A DNA stretch of 64,000 nt, taken from positions 199,029,887-199,093,886 of the forward strand of contig CP136062.1 of the NCBI GenBank assembly GCA_032622095.1, given 5' to 3'. This document shows positions 12,233-22,838 of this stretch, in pieces. The stretch comes from Siphonodentalium dalli (taxonomy: Eukaryota; Mollusca; Scaphopoda; Gadilida; Siphonodentaliidae). A program made the translations under genes and the position numbers. The notes under the pieces were generated by a model. The model was not told the origin of the DNA and searched no databases. It worked only from the letters and a program-made list of their open reading frames with translations. Each line of letters begins with the position of its first letter. Positions within the stretch are counted from its first letter, which is position 1.

Positions 12233-13183
12233 TCATCGCTGAAGTATTGGATTTACAGGATATCCAAACAATTCGAAATCCCCACGGAACATGTTAAGTA
12301 TATCTGTTCTGAGGTACTTGGGTAGACGCGCGAATGCTAGATTTTGTTGATAAATCCGCTGTCCGTTATTTTCTGACCCAGATAATCTATGCTTATTGAA
12401 AATCGCCAGACACCTTCTGTACTCCCTAAAGCGGATTGGCTCAATTGCCAGGAAATCTGCTTCTGGGAACTCCGACGTCATATCAATACGACCGTTCATT
12501 TGAGCTGCATACCATAGTCGCCGCATGAGTTCGATCTTAGTTAGTCCACACGAACTCATATGATGTTCATCGTACATCTTCAACATGTTTGGTACAAGTA
12601 AGAAGTCCCTCATGTGAGCCTCAGTGCGAAAAGTTTCGTGAAATTCGTCAGTGAAGTTGAACCTATCGGCCAGATACGCCATGTCTGTTTCGAAATCTTC
12701 TAATTTTCCAATGAAGTCCGGTTTGAAGTAGCAAACATCGCATACATATTTAAGAGGCGCCCAATGGGTGCACAATGCATTTTGATTATGGTCTCTTCGC
12801 ATCATGTAGGCCATGAACGATTCAAAGGTAGGAACGTGAGTACAGTTCCAGAGGTTGAGCTCGTAGAAAACTGGGTCCTCTCTGTGCCAGAAACCTGGGA
12901 GGAGAATTTTATCAATGTAACCGGACCATAGCCTGGCGAGTGGGTCCCTCACAAACATGAACCTGAATGTGTCATTAGTACGCCATTCCGTTTCTGGAGG
13001 GCTGTATACAAGTGGTCCCATTTTTGCCGAAACATCTTTGGTCATTTCGTACAGGAACATGCTTGCAACCTTCGGTATGGGGCAGTAAGCTAATTTCGTC
13101 CTTTCCCAATAAGCTACCGTGGTTATACCAGTGAGGGCTGTTCTGCCATCGCACATATTCCGTATTGGTTCTAGCTCTGCAGA
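12233..13183 (-). CDS. Terminal exon: family-2 carbohydrate sulfotransferase domain
   Basis: The exon encodes 316 residues and a TGA stop. It transfers sulfate from PAPS to a glycan, by homology to the HNK-1ST/CHST8-14 group (Sulfotransfer_2). Visible family signatures, numbered within the exon: the 5'-phosphosulfate loop CPIPKVAS at 34-41, the 3'-phosphate loop FVRDPLARLWSGYIDK at about 77-92, an HW-P...C..C block followed by DFIGKLEDFETD, and a C-terminal FELFGYPVNP. The domain is complete and of normal length. Its 5' boundary is a strong acceptor (tttttcttttgcag, AG at 13185-13184), so an apparent TTG start a few bases upstream is intronic. The exon starts in phase 0, matching the donor of the 14047-14321 exon. 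N-glycosylation sequons NDT, NCT and NFT are present. The exact glycan substrate cannot be told. Unlike usual family members, it is preceded by TSP1 exons rather than a short transmembrane stem. Confidence 0.93.
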   Translation of the reverse strand, partial: SAELEPIRNMCDGRTALTGITTVAYWERTKLAYCPIPKVASMFLYEMTKDVSAKMGPLVYSPPETEWRTNDTFRFMFVRDPLARLWSGYIDKILLPGFWHREDPVFYELNLWNCTHVPTFESFMAYMMRRDHNQNALCTHWAPLKYVCDVCYFKPDFIGKLEDFETDMAYLADRFNFTDEFHETFRTEAHMRDFLLVPNMLKMYDEHHMSSCGLTKIELMRRLWYAAQMNGRIDMTSEFPEADFLAIEPIRFREYRRCLAIFNKHRLSGSENNGQRIYQQNLAFARLPKYLRTDILNMFRGDFELFGYPVNPILQR

Positions 13184-14046
13184 CTGCAAAAGAAAAATAA
13201 TAAGGAATTACGTTTCCATTTTTGATTCAATACAAGGCCATATCTGGTCATCACCGATATAGAGAATACCTACAGTTTGTTTTAATACCGAAATAACTCT
13301 TTTGTCTCAGAAAAGAAATATCGAATTTTCACGATCCTCGAGTGAAAATTCGATATTTATTTCGAGACACGAATAAGAAGTTTCGGATATTTAAACAAAA
13401 AAACTGCTAGTTATTTTCTTGTAATATACGCCCTAATAATGCTCTCTCGCTCGGTGGCGCACGCATCAACTGTGAAACGCATTCCGAACAATTAATAGTG
13501 AATATTAAGTATAGCCGTGTTATTCTTCTTTAGAATATAGCTGAGAAAATATCCCGATATTTGTTCATAATGTGGAACAGTAGCCTCATGATCACAACTT
13601 GTGCGTGTTACGGTTCTAATTCAAGCCAATGACTGCTGTTACGGTTCTGTACATGATATTTAATCGAGAGAGTTCTGTACTTTGGGCAGCATATGCTGTT
13701 TGTGCATACGTCATATGCCTATTTTTAACAGGTATTCCGGATTAACAAGGCTGGTACGCAGATTAAAAGCATCAAATTTATTCAATTTTGATTATTTCTT
13801 ATCCAAATGACATATTTTGATGTAATTCAGTCTCATCTTGATACGTTAGTTATACATGGACATAACTTCAGCAAATGTGTGAAAATTGTCGTATTAGTGG
13901 AAAATAACTAACTTGTGTTCCGATTTTCGCGTGTTCTATTTTTTTCGCATTATTCACCCTTCTCATAACCGTTATTGAGGCCTCACGGTGGTATATATGG
14001 GGCCACACCCTCACGAATGCTATGAGTGGCAACGAAGATAACATAC
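13184..14046 (-). other. Intron with perfect-stem hairpin
   Basis: An 863-nt phase-0 intron with donor GTATGT and acceptor TTTTGCAG. At 13304-13368 it contains a hairpin whose central stem TATCGAATTTTCAC / GTGAAAATTCGATA is perfect over 14 bp with a 9-nt loop, and which extends outward to GTCTC / GAGAC. I see nothing else in it. Confidence 0.7.
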
Positions 14047-14321
14047 CTTACGCTCCAGATAGGCTGGAGACCAGATACTCTTCTTCCGCACCGTCTCGTC
14101 CACATTCACATTGAAGTCAGATAGCGAGTAATTCGGCTTATCTCCTAGAAGTATATCTTCACCATCTGTTTCCTCTTCGCCACCTTCATAGGCACCATCT
14201 TCACCACCCTCGTAGTCACCCCCTTCGCCACCGTACTCGTTTTGGTAATCGCCTTCATTGCTTTCGGCCTCTGGATCCTCTGAACCTATTGAAAGGCCTT
14301 TAGCTTGCTCAGTGTAGAGGT
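14047..14321 (-). CDS. Acidic Gly/Glu/Asp-rich stem exon
   Basis: A 275-nt exon, open throughout in the frame set by its neighbours. It encodes about 92 residues: LYTEQAKGLSIG near the start, then an acidic run with repeated YEGGE/YGGE-type units (GGDYEGGEDGAYEGGEEE), then a basic-hydrophobic end (VRKKSIWSPAYLERK). The acceptor is cttgttttag (AG at 14323-14322) and the donor is CGTAAG|GTATGT. The entry phase is 1 and the exit phase 0, so it joins exactly to the microexon at 17407-17433 and the catalytic exon at 12233-13183. It probably forms a flexible stem between the adhesion repeats and the catalytic domain; the acidity could also bind calcium or basic partners, which is inference. Confidence 0.8.
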
Positions 14322-14712
14322 CTAAAACAAGATTTAACTGACGTGGAACACAAACATTTGGGTGATCGAATGGGGATACAGAATATTGTAGTTATTTTCA
14401 TAAACTGACGAGTATTTGTTCAAATTTGTGCAGAGTTTCAGACGTTATGCGTTCTGAAATTCTACGATTTGAATTCTGAAATTCAATGACATGAATTCTC
14501 AGCATTAGTTCAATGCTACGTATTTTTTGTGGATATGTACCTGGGTACTCGCATATCAGTTTGATTCACCGAAACAAGTACAGTATTTCTTTAATTTATT
14601 GAAGATCAATGAAGAATAGTCTCGGTATGAACGGATGTGTGCTGGATGACATGGGATAGTTGGGCGATTGAGTAAGATTACGTGTGAGCAGCGTTTGTAT
14701 CCTTTGAATGGA

Positions 14713-15046
14713 TTAAAGGGGTACTGTATGCTAAATTCGATCATTTATGGGACCATCTCCTTTTATACTGAACAGAATATATGCAACAAATGGATGAATT
14801 TGATCCACGGATGAGTGCAAAATACACGCATGTGCTCTATGGACGACGCAAACATGGTAATTATGACTCGAGCCATTTATTTATTTTCATGATAATTACC
14901 ATGTTGTTTACATCGTGCCTAGAGCATATGAGTGTATTTTGCACTAATGCATGGCTAACATTCATTCATTTGTGGCATATTTTCTGCTTATTATAAAAGT
15001 AGATGGTCCCATAAATGGCCGGAATTTGTGTATAGTACCCCTTTAA
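14713..15046. mobile_element. TTAA-bounded palindromic MITE, family B
   Basis: 334 bp, bounded by TTAA (14713-14716, 15043-15046). The inverted ends begin AGGGGTACTGTATGC / AGGGGTACTATACAC, and matching 'catttatgggaccatct' follows within both arms. A partial copy lies at about 53160-53337. It sits in the intron between the acidic exon and the 27-nt microexon. Confidence 0.85.
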
Positions 15047-15168
15047 GCACGGATCGCCAAGGTATTGTGGAGAGATGTTCAGCTTCCGAAACTGGCAAGA
15101 TACTCCCCCGCATCGGTGATGCAGAACATTATTTATAGGATAACATCTGGCAGTGAAATATTTGGCAA

Positions 15169-15660
15169 TTAACCCTTTCACGACGGGAGCTGCTCTGGAT
15201 CAACATATGCATTCTCGTATATATGCGAGTCGACCATTTTCTTTTATCATTTTTTTTGTATCAATTTTTTCTTTCATTCTATAACAATTTATATAATTTT
15301 TTTTATAATTTTTTCTTGCATTCTATAACAATTTTATCATTTTTTCTTATATTCTTTAACAACTTAAATTTTTTTATCATTTTTTGTTATATTCTTTATC
15401 AATGATAATGTTTTCTTACATTCTTTAACATTTTTTTTTTTCATTATCGTTATTTCTTGCATTCTTTATAAAAAAAATTATCATTTTTTTTATTTAAATT
15501 ATTTTTACATTTTTTAATTATAAAAAATAATATAAAAATTGTTAGGCCAATGAATTCTTATATATGCGAAGCGCCATATGAGCGACTCGCATACATAAGA
15601 GAATGCGTTGGCACAGGGTTATCTACAAAATTCAGGAAGCTCCAGTCATGAAAGGGTCAA
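15169..15660. mobile_element. MITE with hairpin core, locus 2
   Basis: Left end TTAA|CCCTTTCACGACGGGAGCT; right end AGCTCCAGTCATGAAAGGG|TCAA. The flanks are TTAA and a one-base-changed TCAA. The interior is a degenerate minisatellite (15240-15540) of about 30 bp, 'tttatcattttttcttatat' followed by 'tctttaacaa', and the right hairpin core ends 'gcattggcacaggg'-like at about 15545-15620. The left hairpin is damaged. Confidence 0.8.
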
Positions 15661-17406
15661 CATTGTAATCAATTTCTTGTAGGGATTGATAATATGCATG
15701 GTAAAATACTTGATATTCATGTTACATATTTATATTAATGTTTATTGCACATGCATTATCGACATTGTAATATACTACACGTTATGCACACCGAATATAC
15801 CAATTTTACTTTTAGATTAAACAAGTTAAATTGCCATAATTCGGAATTTTTATATAAATAATTTATGGTCGGTAAACTGAAAGATAATTGTGCTTTCACC
15901 AAGTGGCTATTTTATTTATTAAATAAATGAAAATACCATTCGCGTTGTAATTGTCAATACTGTCACCTCACCATGCCGATTTCCGAAAACCAGCTAACAG
16001 GGGATAAATCTTGTTTACAACAGTTAAGCAAATTGGAATAAAAGACAAACTAAATTTCACAATATAAGTATTTTCCCATTCAATGTAATGCATGGATGTA
16101 ACTTAGGTAGGAAGCACGTATTTTCGATATGCATTCCATTGCCAATGTTTGCCTTTCTATCTTCTATTTGGTGAGACAAATATTCACTAATCCCGTCTCG
16201 GATTTTTATTAGACTAGGATATTCATAATATGACAATAAATATTTCATTGATTTACTTTTGTAACGTTAAAAGCATGTCGCGACAAAGCTTTCCCGACGC
16301 CCGGTCGACTGGCTTGGTGTATAGAAGCGGCCATCTCATTAACGCTGAGCTGAGATTATACCTACTGATCAGGGGAGGTAATACCAATCATCGACGATAA
16401 CTCTGCTTATCGCAAACGGTCCATTGTGCACATGCATAGTGTAGATAACTTCAACATATATTGGAGACTGAATAAATAAAATTTCATTTTGTGCGAGAAA
16501 TATTCAAAATTCGAAAACGTTGATTTTCTTAAAGCTCAGTAACAGCATTTGTGTTTTATTTTGTATACCACGCAGGGATGTAAATGCATCCTATAAATTA
16601 CAGCTAAAAACTCATCCGAAAGGGGGTGCGGCCTCGTTGCTCAATAGCAAATTATTCATACTCAAGTGCGGTATTTATTACGCAGTACGGTACGGAACAT
16701 TTACAAATACACGTAGTTACTTTAGAGGGCATCACATCGGATATGTAAAATTTGAATGGGGAGTTCCATGCAGATCTGCGGAGGAAAATCGGAGTTGCAA
16801 AAATTGCTGGGGGGGGGGGGGGGGTGGGGTGGGGATTTGAGGTAATAAAAACAATTTGGTCTTTATTGTTTGGAACTTGTTCCATTAGATTGTAAACTTA
16901 TTTTTGAATTTTATATTGATTTTTCAAACGTAGGTCAAATGATGTAATTCCAGAAAAATAATTCTCAAATTACATTAAACAATTATAATTTACCTGGCCT
17001 ACCCGGGACTCCGGGAGTTAAATGTTATGTCTCGGACAACTGCTTCATACATGTATACAAATGTTGCTCCGGAGGTTTGCATGGAAAGTAATCATTAAAA
17101 ATTGATTGATTTTACCCTTTATATGCTAAACTAATTTCCCCATCAGTTAAACCATTATATATTGGAATGGTCTATTATTCATCTGGAGTGGTGTCCAGGA
17201 AAAAATACCAGACATACGGAAAGATAGTTAAAGTGCAGAAAGACCCATTATAAATGGAGGGAAATGTTCAGATACTAAATGCAACATGGTCGCGTAGTCG
17301 CTTATTGAACTTATTATCTGAACATGTCCTAATGGAACTACTCGTCAATGAGCATTTATTATAGAAACGGTTAAGGGGAATTCAGTAACATAAAAATATA
17401 ACTTAC
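15661..17406 (-). other. Intron sequence with diverged fold-back MITE relic
   Basis: Most is featureless AT-rich intron. About 16800-17110 matches the family C elements of the 38-50 kb region ('ggaacttgttccatta', 'gatttttcaaa.gtaggtcaa', 'tttgcatgga'). A G-run lies at 16810-16823. Confidence 0.55.
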
Positions 17407-17433
17407 CAGGACGCTGCCAGTCACTTAATTCAC
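17407..17433 (-). CDS. 27-nt microexon of the TSP1-sulfotransferase gene
   Basis: On the minus strand an excellent acceptor (cgctcttttttccag) is followed after exactly 27 nt by the consensus donor GTAAGT. Only one of the three frames is open; in that frame it reads xELSDWQRP plus one base, giving phase 1 on both sides. This is exactly the phase required by the upstream 21-nt microexon and the downstream acidic exon. It is too short for any ORF scan. It probably extends the linker between TSP1 repeats and stem. Confidence 0.65.
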
Positions 17434-18179
17434 CTGGAAAAAAGAGCGACACAAATTACGTCAGAGTATATGGCGCTGGTCACCCAATGCATTCGCGGTG
17501 GGTATATACATGTGGAATATTACCAAGCTACGCAAAACACCTTTATAAAGAAGAACGTGAAACAATAATATATTCTTAAAGAAAGGATATGTGTCTTTCC
17601 GTCCGTTCGTGATTGTTCTCCCAGACACCTGGACCGATTCCAAACAAATTTGGTGTGATGACTGGCTACTATGGAGTTGAGACATAGGAGTGTCACAAGT
17701 AAGTAAAAGGGTGGCTGGCCGAATCTTGTCTGCCAGAGTTGGGAAGTTTTTGCAGGCGCTTAATATTTTATGACTTCGATTAAAATTATTCACCAGTTTT
17801 TACATTATAGGTCGTCTGTTCAGTCGGTTGGCTCGAAAACCCGCAATGTCAGTCTCGTAAGAAAAAGTGCATATTCTCATGCATATGTAGCAGATGCTGC
17901 TAGTCCAAAGAGATATAACTGTAATCCGATGTGCACATCTCCAACCTTGATGCATATAATGGGACTCGCCATGTATTAAATTCAAGTTTTGAACTATTTG
18001 AATGCGAGACTGACTGTTTGGATATTCAGATGGAACTTTGGTTTTAAATAACTTTTCAATAGTGGATGACTATCTTGTTGTTTTGTAATAGGTAATATAT
18101 CTGTCTTCAAGCCATATATAGTTTGCCCACTTGCTCGCATATAGATAACGTTTGCTATTCAGGGAGTTCCAACAAATAT

Positions 18180-18570
18180 TCATTTGGTTCTTCATTTGAT
18201 TTTAAAGGAACCATGTTTTTTTCATTAGGTTCTAAAGTAAGAATAATTTGGTTAGTTTAGAACCTACTGGTTTACAAATTGTTTCATCGTACCAATCATC
18301 GCAGTTCAGAACATACTGGTCACAAATACAGAACCATTTCAGAACCATCGGTTCTCGTATTTGGTTTCGAGCGAAGAATCATATCTTTCCCAAATTGGTT
18401 CTACACAAATAACAAAAATGTTCGAGAACGTACTGGTTCCATCATGGGGGAACACAGAAAAGAATAATTTGGTTCTATTTATTGGTTCCAACTGGTCTAG
18501 AGCCAACTGGTACTATGGCTACCAAGAACCACATGGTTCTCTACTTCGGTTTCAGATACGGGACAAGCTG
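18180..18570. repeat. GGTTC/GAACC-rich intronic tract
   Basis: The motifs 'ggttc' and 'gaacc' occur many times in about 400 bp within variable spacers ('tggttctattta', 'cagaaccatt', 'actggttcc'). It looks like a decayed minisatellite and lies in the intron between the two microexons. No gene is evident, although one strand stays open for ~95 codons. Confidence 0.6.
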
Positions 18571-19029
18571 AAAAACCAATGCAAAACCAGTTGGTTACAA
18601 ATAATAGAGTGCACAAAACAGTGGATCGTGCCATGCACGAGTCTGTAGTAGACTACGCCCGAAGAGAGCACATTCCATCAGTTCAAAACCGTTTGGATAT
18701 CTGACATAACTTTTATAACATCGAAAACATAACGTAATATATTTCTTAGTCAACATGTTTCTTAATGCTGTATTTCAAAGCAGATGAAGGTCTCTGTTCG
18801 GGATTATATTATCAGATGAGCAAATATCACGATCGATATGATTTGATTACCCCGGGGGATTGTATGATCCTAAGCGATGCCGAACGACGACTGACAAAAG
18901 TAACCTCAATCATGTAATCTAGAGCTGGACCTTCACCCAATTAACTATAATATTAAGTAACCAAAGCAGCAGCCTATACCTAGCAGTATTTGTTTTTCAT
19001 TTGGTTATGCACTAGCAATATTGACTTAC

Positions 19030-19050
19030 CAAAAGCCCAATCAGGGGGAT
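19030..19050 (-). CDS. 21-nt microexon of the TSP1-sulfotransferase gene
   Basis: Acceptor tttttttcttcaatttttag, 21 nt, then donor GTAAGTCAAT. In the phase-1 frame it reads x-PPDWAF plus one base, open and in frame with both neighbours. Its Asp-Trp pair resembles the SDW of the next microexon (17407-17433), so the two may be ancient duplicates. Confidence rests on the splice sites and phase, since 21 nt carries little coding information. Confidence 0.6.
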
Positions 19051-19088
19051 CTAAAAATTGAAGAAAAAAAGTAGGTCAATATAAGGTG

Positions 19089-19660
19089 TTATAAAATTTA
19101 TAATAATAATATTTGTATAGCGCTTATCCTCAATAAGCGGACCCTAGGCGCTTGACATAAACATAAATATGAAATATAAATATACACAATATCAAAGTCA
19201 CTTTCTGAAACGCCGCGCAAACAAGTAAGTTTTCAATGACTTTTTAAAGTCCTCAAGAGATGGTGACTTTTATGTTCAATGGCAGAGGATTCCATGCATT
19301 TGCGCATGTTACTTTGAAAGATCGGTAGCCAACCGTGATCAAATTAGCACCAGATGGCGTCAAAAGAAGTTTGTCCTCTGAACGAAGTGATCGGTGTGGG
19401 ACATACGGAACAAGGATATCACTGAAGTATGCTGGAAGAGCTTTTGAGTCATGGGTTGCTTGGTATGCATGTGTAACAAGTTTATAAATAATCCTATCTG
19501 TCACAGGTAGCCAATGTAATTCATCTATGTCATCAGATCTTATACGACACATTATAACTAATGATAACCATTTGTTTGAATGGTTTAAATTTGTTGGATA
19601 TGTACGAATGTGCCACTGTGTGAATTTTGGTTGTACAAAGTTCTTAAACACCCTTACACA
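19089..19660 (-). pseudogene. 5'-truncated LINE: C-terminal reverse transcriptase fragment
   Basis: The minus strand encodes the C-terminal tail typical of non-LTR retrotransposon polyproteins: ELHWLPVTDRIIYKLVTHAYQ, then PAYFSDILVPYVPHRSLRS, then a NAWNPLPLNI block. At about 19255 the frame shifts by one base; the adjacent frame continues SPSLEDFKKSLKTYLF and stops at 19198-19200. The 3' tail contains a GCGCTTA-rich stem ('agcgcctagggtccgcttat') and ends in a short ATT repeat (about 19089-19110). Homology begins near 19545; upstream is unrelated. A dead insertion in the intron upstream of the 21-nt microexon. Confidence 0.85.
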
Positions 19661-20820
19661 CATAAGGTAGACCCCTTCAGTCTACTATTTGTTGTCAAAA
19701 CGCAGGGCTCAGCCCAGATAAAAATGAATCTTAAATACACTTCCCGTCCAAACGATCCACTCAATTCAAATGGAGAGGTTCGCGAAAAAAAAAGGGGGGG
19801 GGGACAAAGTTAACAAACCATTGGGCTTGTTAATACCCCTGTTAATCAGTTTAGGTTGATTATTATATTGCTTTGTTGTAATTCATGTAAAATGTATATT
19901 TATTTAGGATTGGATATAAAATATGTTTACACCACAACAAATGGTAACAAGGAGGTGGACACCAAAGTATGTTCACGAACAAAGGAACGATATTCATTAT
20001 ATGCTAAAACCTCTTAGGGGGATTTTATTATTCAATATTATCTCCCGTAGAGTTCTCTATGCCGAATGTCAATATATAAAAAAGGGAGCATAGAATAAAA
20101 TCCAGGTCAGGAAATGGCTGCCAAAATGACTGCTGGAACGTCCCGGTTCTAATAAAATCCACAATGACAAAAACCGTTTCATATTTTCTCCGAGCTAGCA
20201 ATTAAATACGAAAAAAAAAGTTATGTCCCTCTAAGAAGTTATTCATGCTTATCCATCTGAAAGATTTTCTGATCTCTGCAACTCCGTGTATGTGAGTTGA
20301 ATACACACACGTGACAAAACAATTGTATATTGCTCAATAATATCAAGCGATTCAGCCATTGGGAGGGGGTATTCCTCAAATCTGGTGTATCACAATGCGT
20401 TTTTTGTTCATATATCGAGTTGATGTTAAGTCATGCAAAGTGCTGCTACATATCGATGTACTATCGTAAATATACGCCATTGTTCGATACTGACTCACAT
20501 TGGACGCCAAGGGTGATCGCCTCTTAAAGCATACGTTCGAATCCGTTTGCGTGCCACTTGGACGTTACACTGTTAGTCACGTCGACAAGCGAATTGTACT
20601 TGGGATAGTCGCGGCAGACGAGTCCGCAAAACAGTACATGACTTGGAGTAGAAATGGTCTTTTAAAGTTACGCCCATGCATGCTGGCAGCATGTCTGCTC
20701 CGGGATAATAATTGATCTATGTATTTCAACTGCACTGTAAACATGAATATAATGTGTGTAATAAATGGGACTTTTAATATTTAATTATTAATTATGAATA
20801 ATAGCTCTCATTGTATTTAA
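19661..20820 (-). other. Intron sequence, nothing recognised
   Basis: AT-rich intron with no supported gene or repeat. A G-run lies at 19795-19803. Confidence 0.5.
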
Positions 20821-20940
20821 ACGTTGATAAGTGGCAAGTTATAATTTGAGCATTTCAACGTACTTTCACACGATCTCGCTCTCATACGTTGATAAGTGGG
20901 GAGTTATTATTTGAGCATTTCAACGTACTTTCACATGGTT
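20821..20940 (-). repeat. 65-bp tandem duplication spanning a splice donor
   Basis: Two diverged copies of a 65-bp unit start 'acgttgataagtgg' at 20821 and 20886. The second copy covers the 3' end of TSP1 exon 4 and its donor (GAAA|GTACGT). The first therefore carries a decoy copy of the same donor (TGTGAAAGTACGTT) 65 nt into the intron. Confidence 0.85.
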
Positions 20941-21096
20941 GGTCATCACAGCGTGCCATTTGTACCCATTGACCTGCGCAGAATGTGCCGTTTTCTGCTG
21001 AACCGCTACATATGCGATCTCTATATTTTATTCCCGGTCCACATGACATATCGCACTCGCTCCAGGACACCCAAGCTGCCCATTCCCTTATTGTGC
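20929..21096 (-). CDS. TSP1 domain exon 4
   Basis: A 168-nt phase 1-1 exon encoding one complete thrombospondin type 1 repeat of about 56 residues with six cysteines (SEC, MSC, RIC, TFC, ARC, QPC). The start carries WAAWVSWSEC, a perfect WxxWxxW C-mannosylation motif. CDMSCG fits the C-x-x-S/T-C O-fucosylation consensus; it is the only one of the four repeats here that does. Acceptor tttttgttttcaag, donor GTACGT. TSP1 repeats are extracellular adhesion or matrix-binding modules; symmetric phase-1 exons are normal for them. It is the last TSP1 before the linker microexons. Confidence 0.9.
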
Positions 21097-22274
21097 CTTG
21101 AAAACAAAAACAATAAATTAAAGCCTCAACAACATGATCATAACTGATAAATATTTAAAGATTCCTATCCGATTTTGCACCAAATTAGTGACTATTTCCT
21201 AAACATAAATGCTCCGCTAATCAGGCGGATAAAACATTTGTTAATTTCAATCAACTTCATATCTAACATACGCCCGCAACACACGAAGCCATAACATTAC
21301 CGGGTAGCAAACGCTCACAATTGAGCTTAAGATCAAAATATTTGACATTTGAATGTGTATTAAGTTATGCGATCAAAATTATAGTAATTACATAAAACGT
21401 GGAATGCGTAATTATAGGACTCGGCTGGTACATTGTATATGGGCGATCTGTGTCATATCTGTGGAACTGTTATCGGTATAACAATATGAAAGAAAAAGAA
21501 AACTAACAAGTGAAGAAAAATGCGTACACACGCAATTTGATTTATGTATATATGCGGCACTTACGGTGTTACATGATGCACGTTTAAAAACATTAATTAA
21601 TTTTTTTTTTGACAAATCACAGGGCGAGTTTCAATAATAATTATATTAACTATCCATCTTCTAGTCTTGTATGGCTATTACAGAACTAGAGGGGGTGTCA
21701 TGTTATATTTCCATATATATAAGCGCATGGTCTGCACTAACAGTTACAACATTTAAAGATGCACAATCCGAATTAACGCTCCCAAATTAATATTCGCCAA
21801 GCCGACCGCCTCAGACCTAATTGCGGATGAAAATTGATATCTCTTAAAATCAAGTGGCTTTGGTGTTAGATATTTGACAATCCGGCCAAATTTCGTGGAA
21901 TATATTGTTGATAAATAATTACACGTTTTGGGCAATTTTATATTTTAGTTGACTGTACAGCATTATTTTTGGGCAATTAATATATTCTGACAACTAAAGC
22001 GGAATTAACATTTTGTTGTTGGAATCTGATGACATGATTGAGTGGCGGGTTGGCTTCATAAATTATTTTTTTTCTATAAATTTGTTTAATATTAGTCACG
22101 AACACTTGCCACTCAATTTTACGGATTTCCAATTAAGAATTGGTCATTTTTTCGCCCCTTGAACAGAAAACAAAATATGAGGAATAATGCATATATATTT
22201 TTATATTATATTCTAAGCTATCAAATAGTATATATGTAGATATTCTCTATACATTATGTGATTTCAACACATAC
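21097..22274 (-). other. Intron with TTAA-bounded element terminus
   Basis: Phase-1 intron. From about 21750 to 22030 it contains a reversed copy of repeat family D: TTAA|AGATGCACAATCCGAATTAA, then 'gatatctcttaaaatcaagtgg', also seen at about 26740-27025 and 30030-30290. The rest is featureless. Confidence 0.6.
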
Positions 22275-22448
22275 CACTTGAACAATCCTTTGATTCACAT
22301 GTATCAAATTCTTGCGAGTCTCCCTCACATGGGGCGTCTCCGTATTCCGGCACTGCATATATGCAAACTCTGGATCTGTTTTTCATTCCCGTGCCGCATT
22401 TCACATCGCATTCACCCCAATCCGACCATTTCGTCCAGTCTCCGTTAA
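22275..22448 (-). CDS. TSP1 domain exon 3
   Basis: A 174-nt phase 1-1 exon encoding about 58 residues: NGDWTKWSDWGECDVKCGTG, then NRSRVC, and cysteines in APC, DTC and KDC, giving the six-cysteine TSP1 set. It has a perfect WxxWxxW motif; the CDVKC spacer lacks the Ser/Thr needed for O-fucose. Acceptor cttctattgcag (AG at 22450-22449), donor GTATGT. It is the first exon after a 16-kb intron. A small inverted-repeat element begins only 54 nt upstream of the acceptor, close to where the branch point should lie. Confidence 0.9.
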
Positions 22449-22503
22449 CTGCAATAGAAGTTTTACATTAAAGTATTCATGGTCATGGTACGCGAAAGTA
22501 TGG

Positions 22504-22826
22504 CTGAAGGGGTCACTCTCACAAAAAAAAGTGCTAAAGGGTACACAGGATTAGAAAATGTGATGAAGGGTACACAGGTTTGTGATCACCACTAACATCG
22601 TTACTTCAACTGTGTTTCTGAAAGTATTGCGCCCATTAGCAGTTTGTTTTCAGTTCATTTTAATGTTCATTGGAACGTAAACAATTATTCTCCAACAGAA
22701 ATCATGGCAGATACGAAAACTAAACGTCATTTAGAACGACATTTCAAACCCCGTGTACCCTTCAGCACATTTTCAAATCCTGTGTACCCTTCAGCACTTT
22801 TTTTTAGGGGAGAGTGACCCCCTTCG
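22504..22826. mobile_element. 323-bp MITE flanked by a 12-bp direct repeat
   Basis: Inverted ends CTGAAGGGGTCACTCTC / CGAAGGGGGTCACTCTC, with matching arms of about 75 bp that contain repeated 'aagggtacacagg'. The 12-mer GCGAAAGTATGG flanks it exactly on both sides (22492-22503 and 22827-22838), read as the target duplication. This is longer than in most DNA transposon superfamilies; Mutator-like elements (about 8-11 bp) come closest. Confidence 0.85.
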
Positions 22827-22838
22827 GCGAAAGTATGG

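Noticed and set aside
12233-13189. Sulfotransferase as a single-exon gene starting at 13189
   Set aside because: The apparent start is a TTG lying in the polypyrimidine-AG of a splice acceptor; the frame continues cleanly from the upstream exon.
16985-17020. Additional microexon (CCAG|GTAAAT donor on the minus strand)
   Set aside because: The same sequence recurs at 38255, 40611, 47178 and 50180 as part of family C elements, and no pyrimidine-rich acceptor is present.
20525-20560. tRNA-like B box (GTTCGAATCC)
   Set aside because: No A box or foldable cloverleaf around it.
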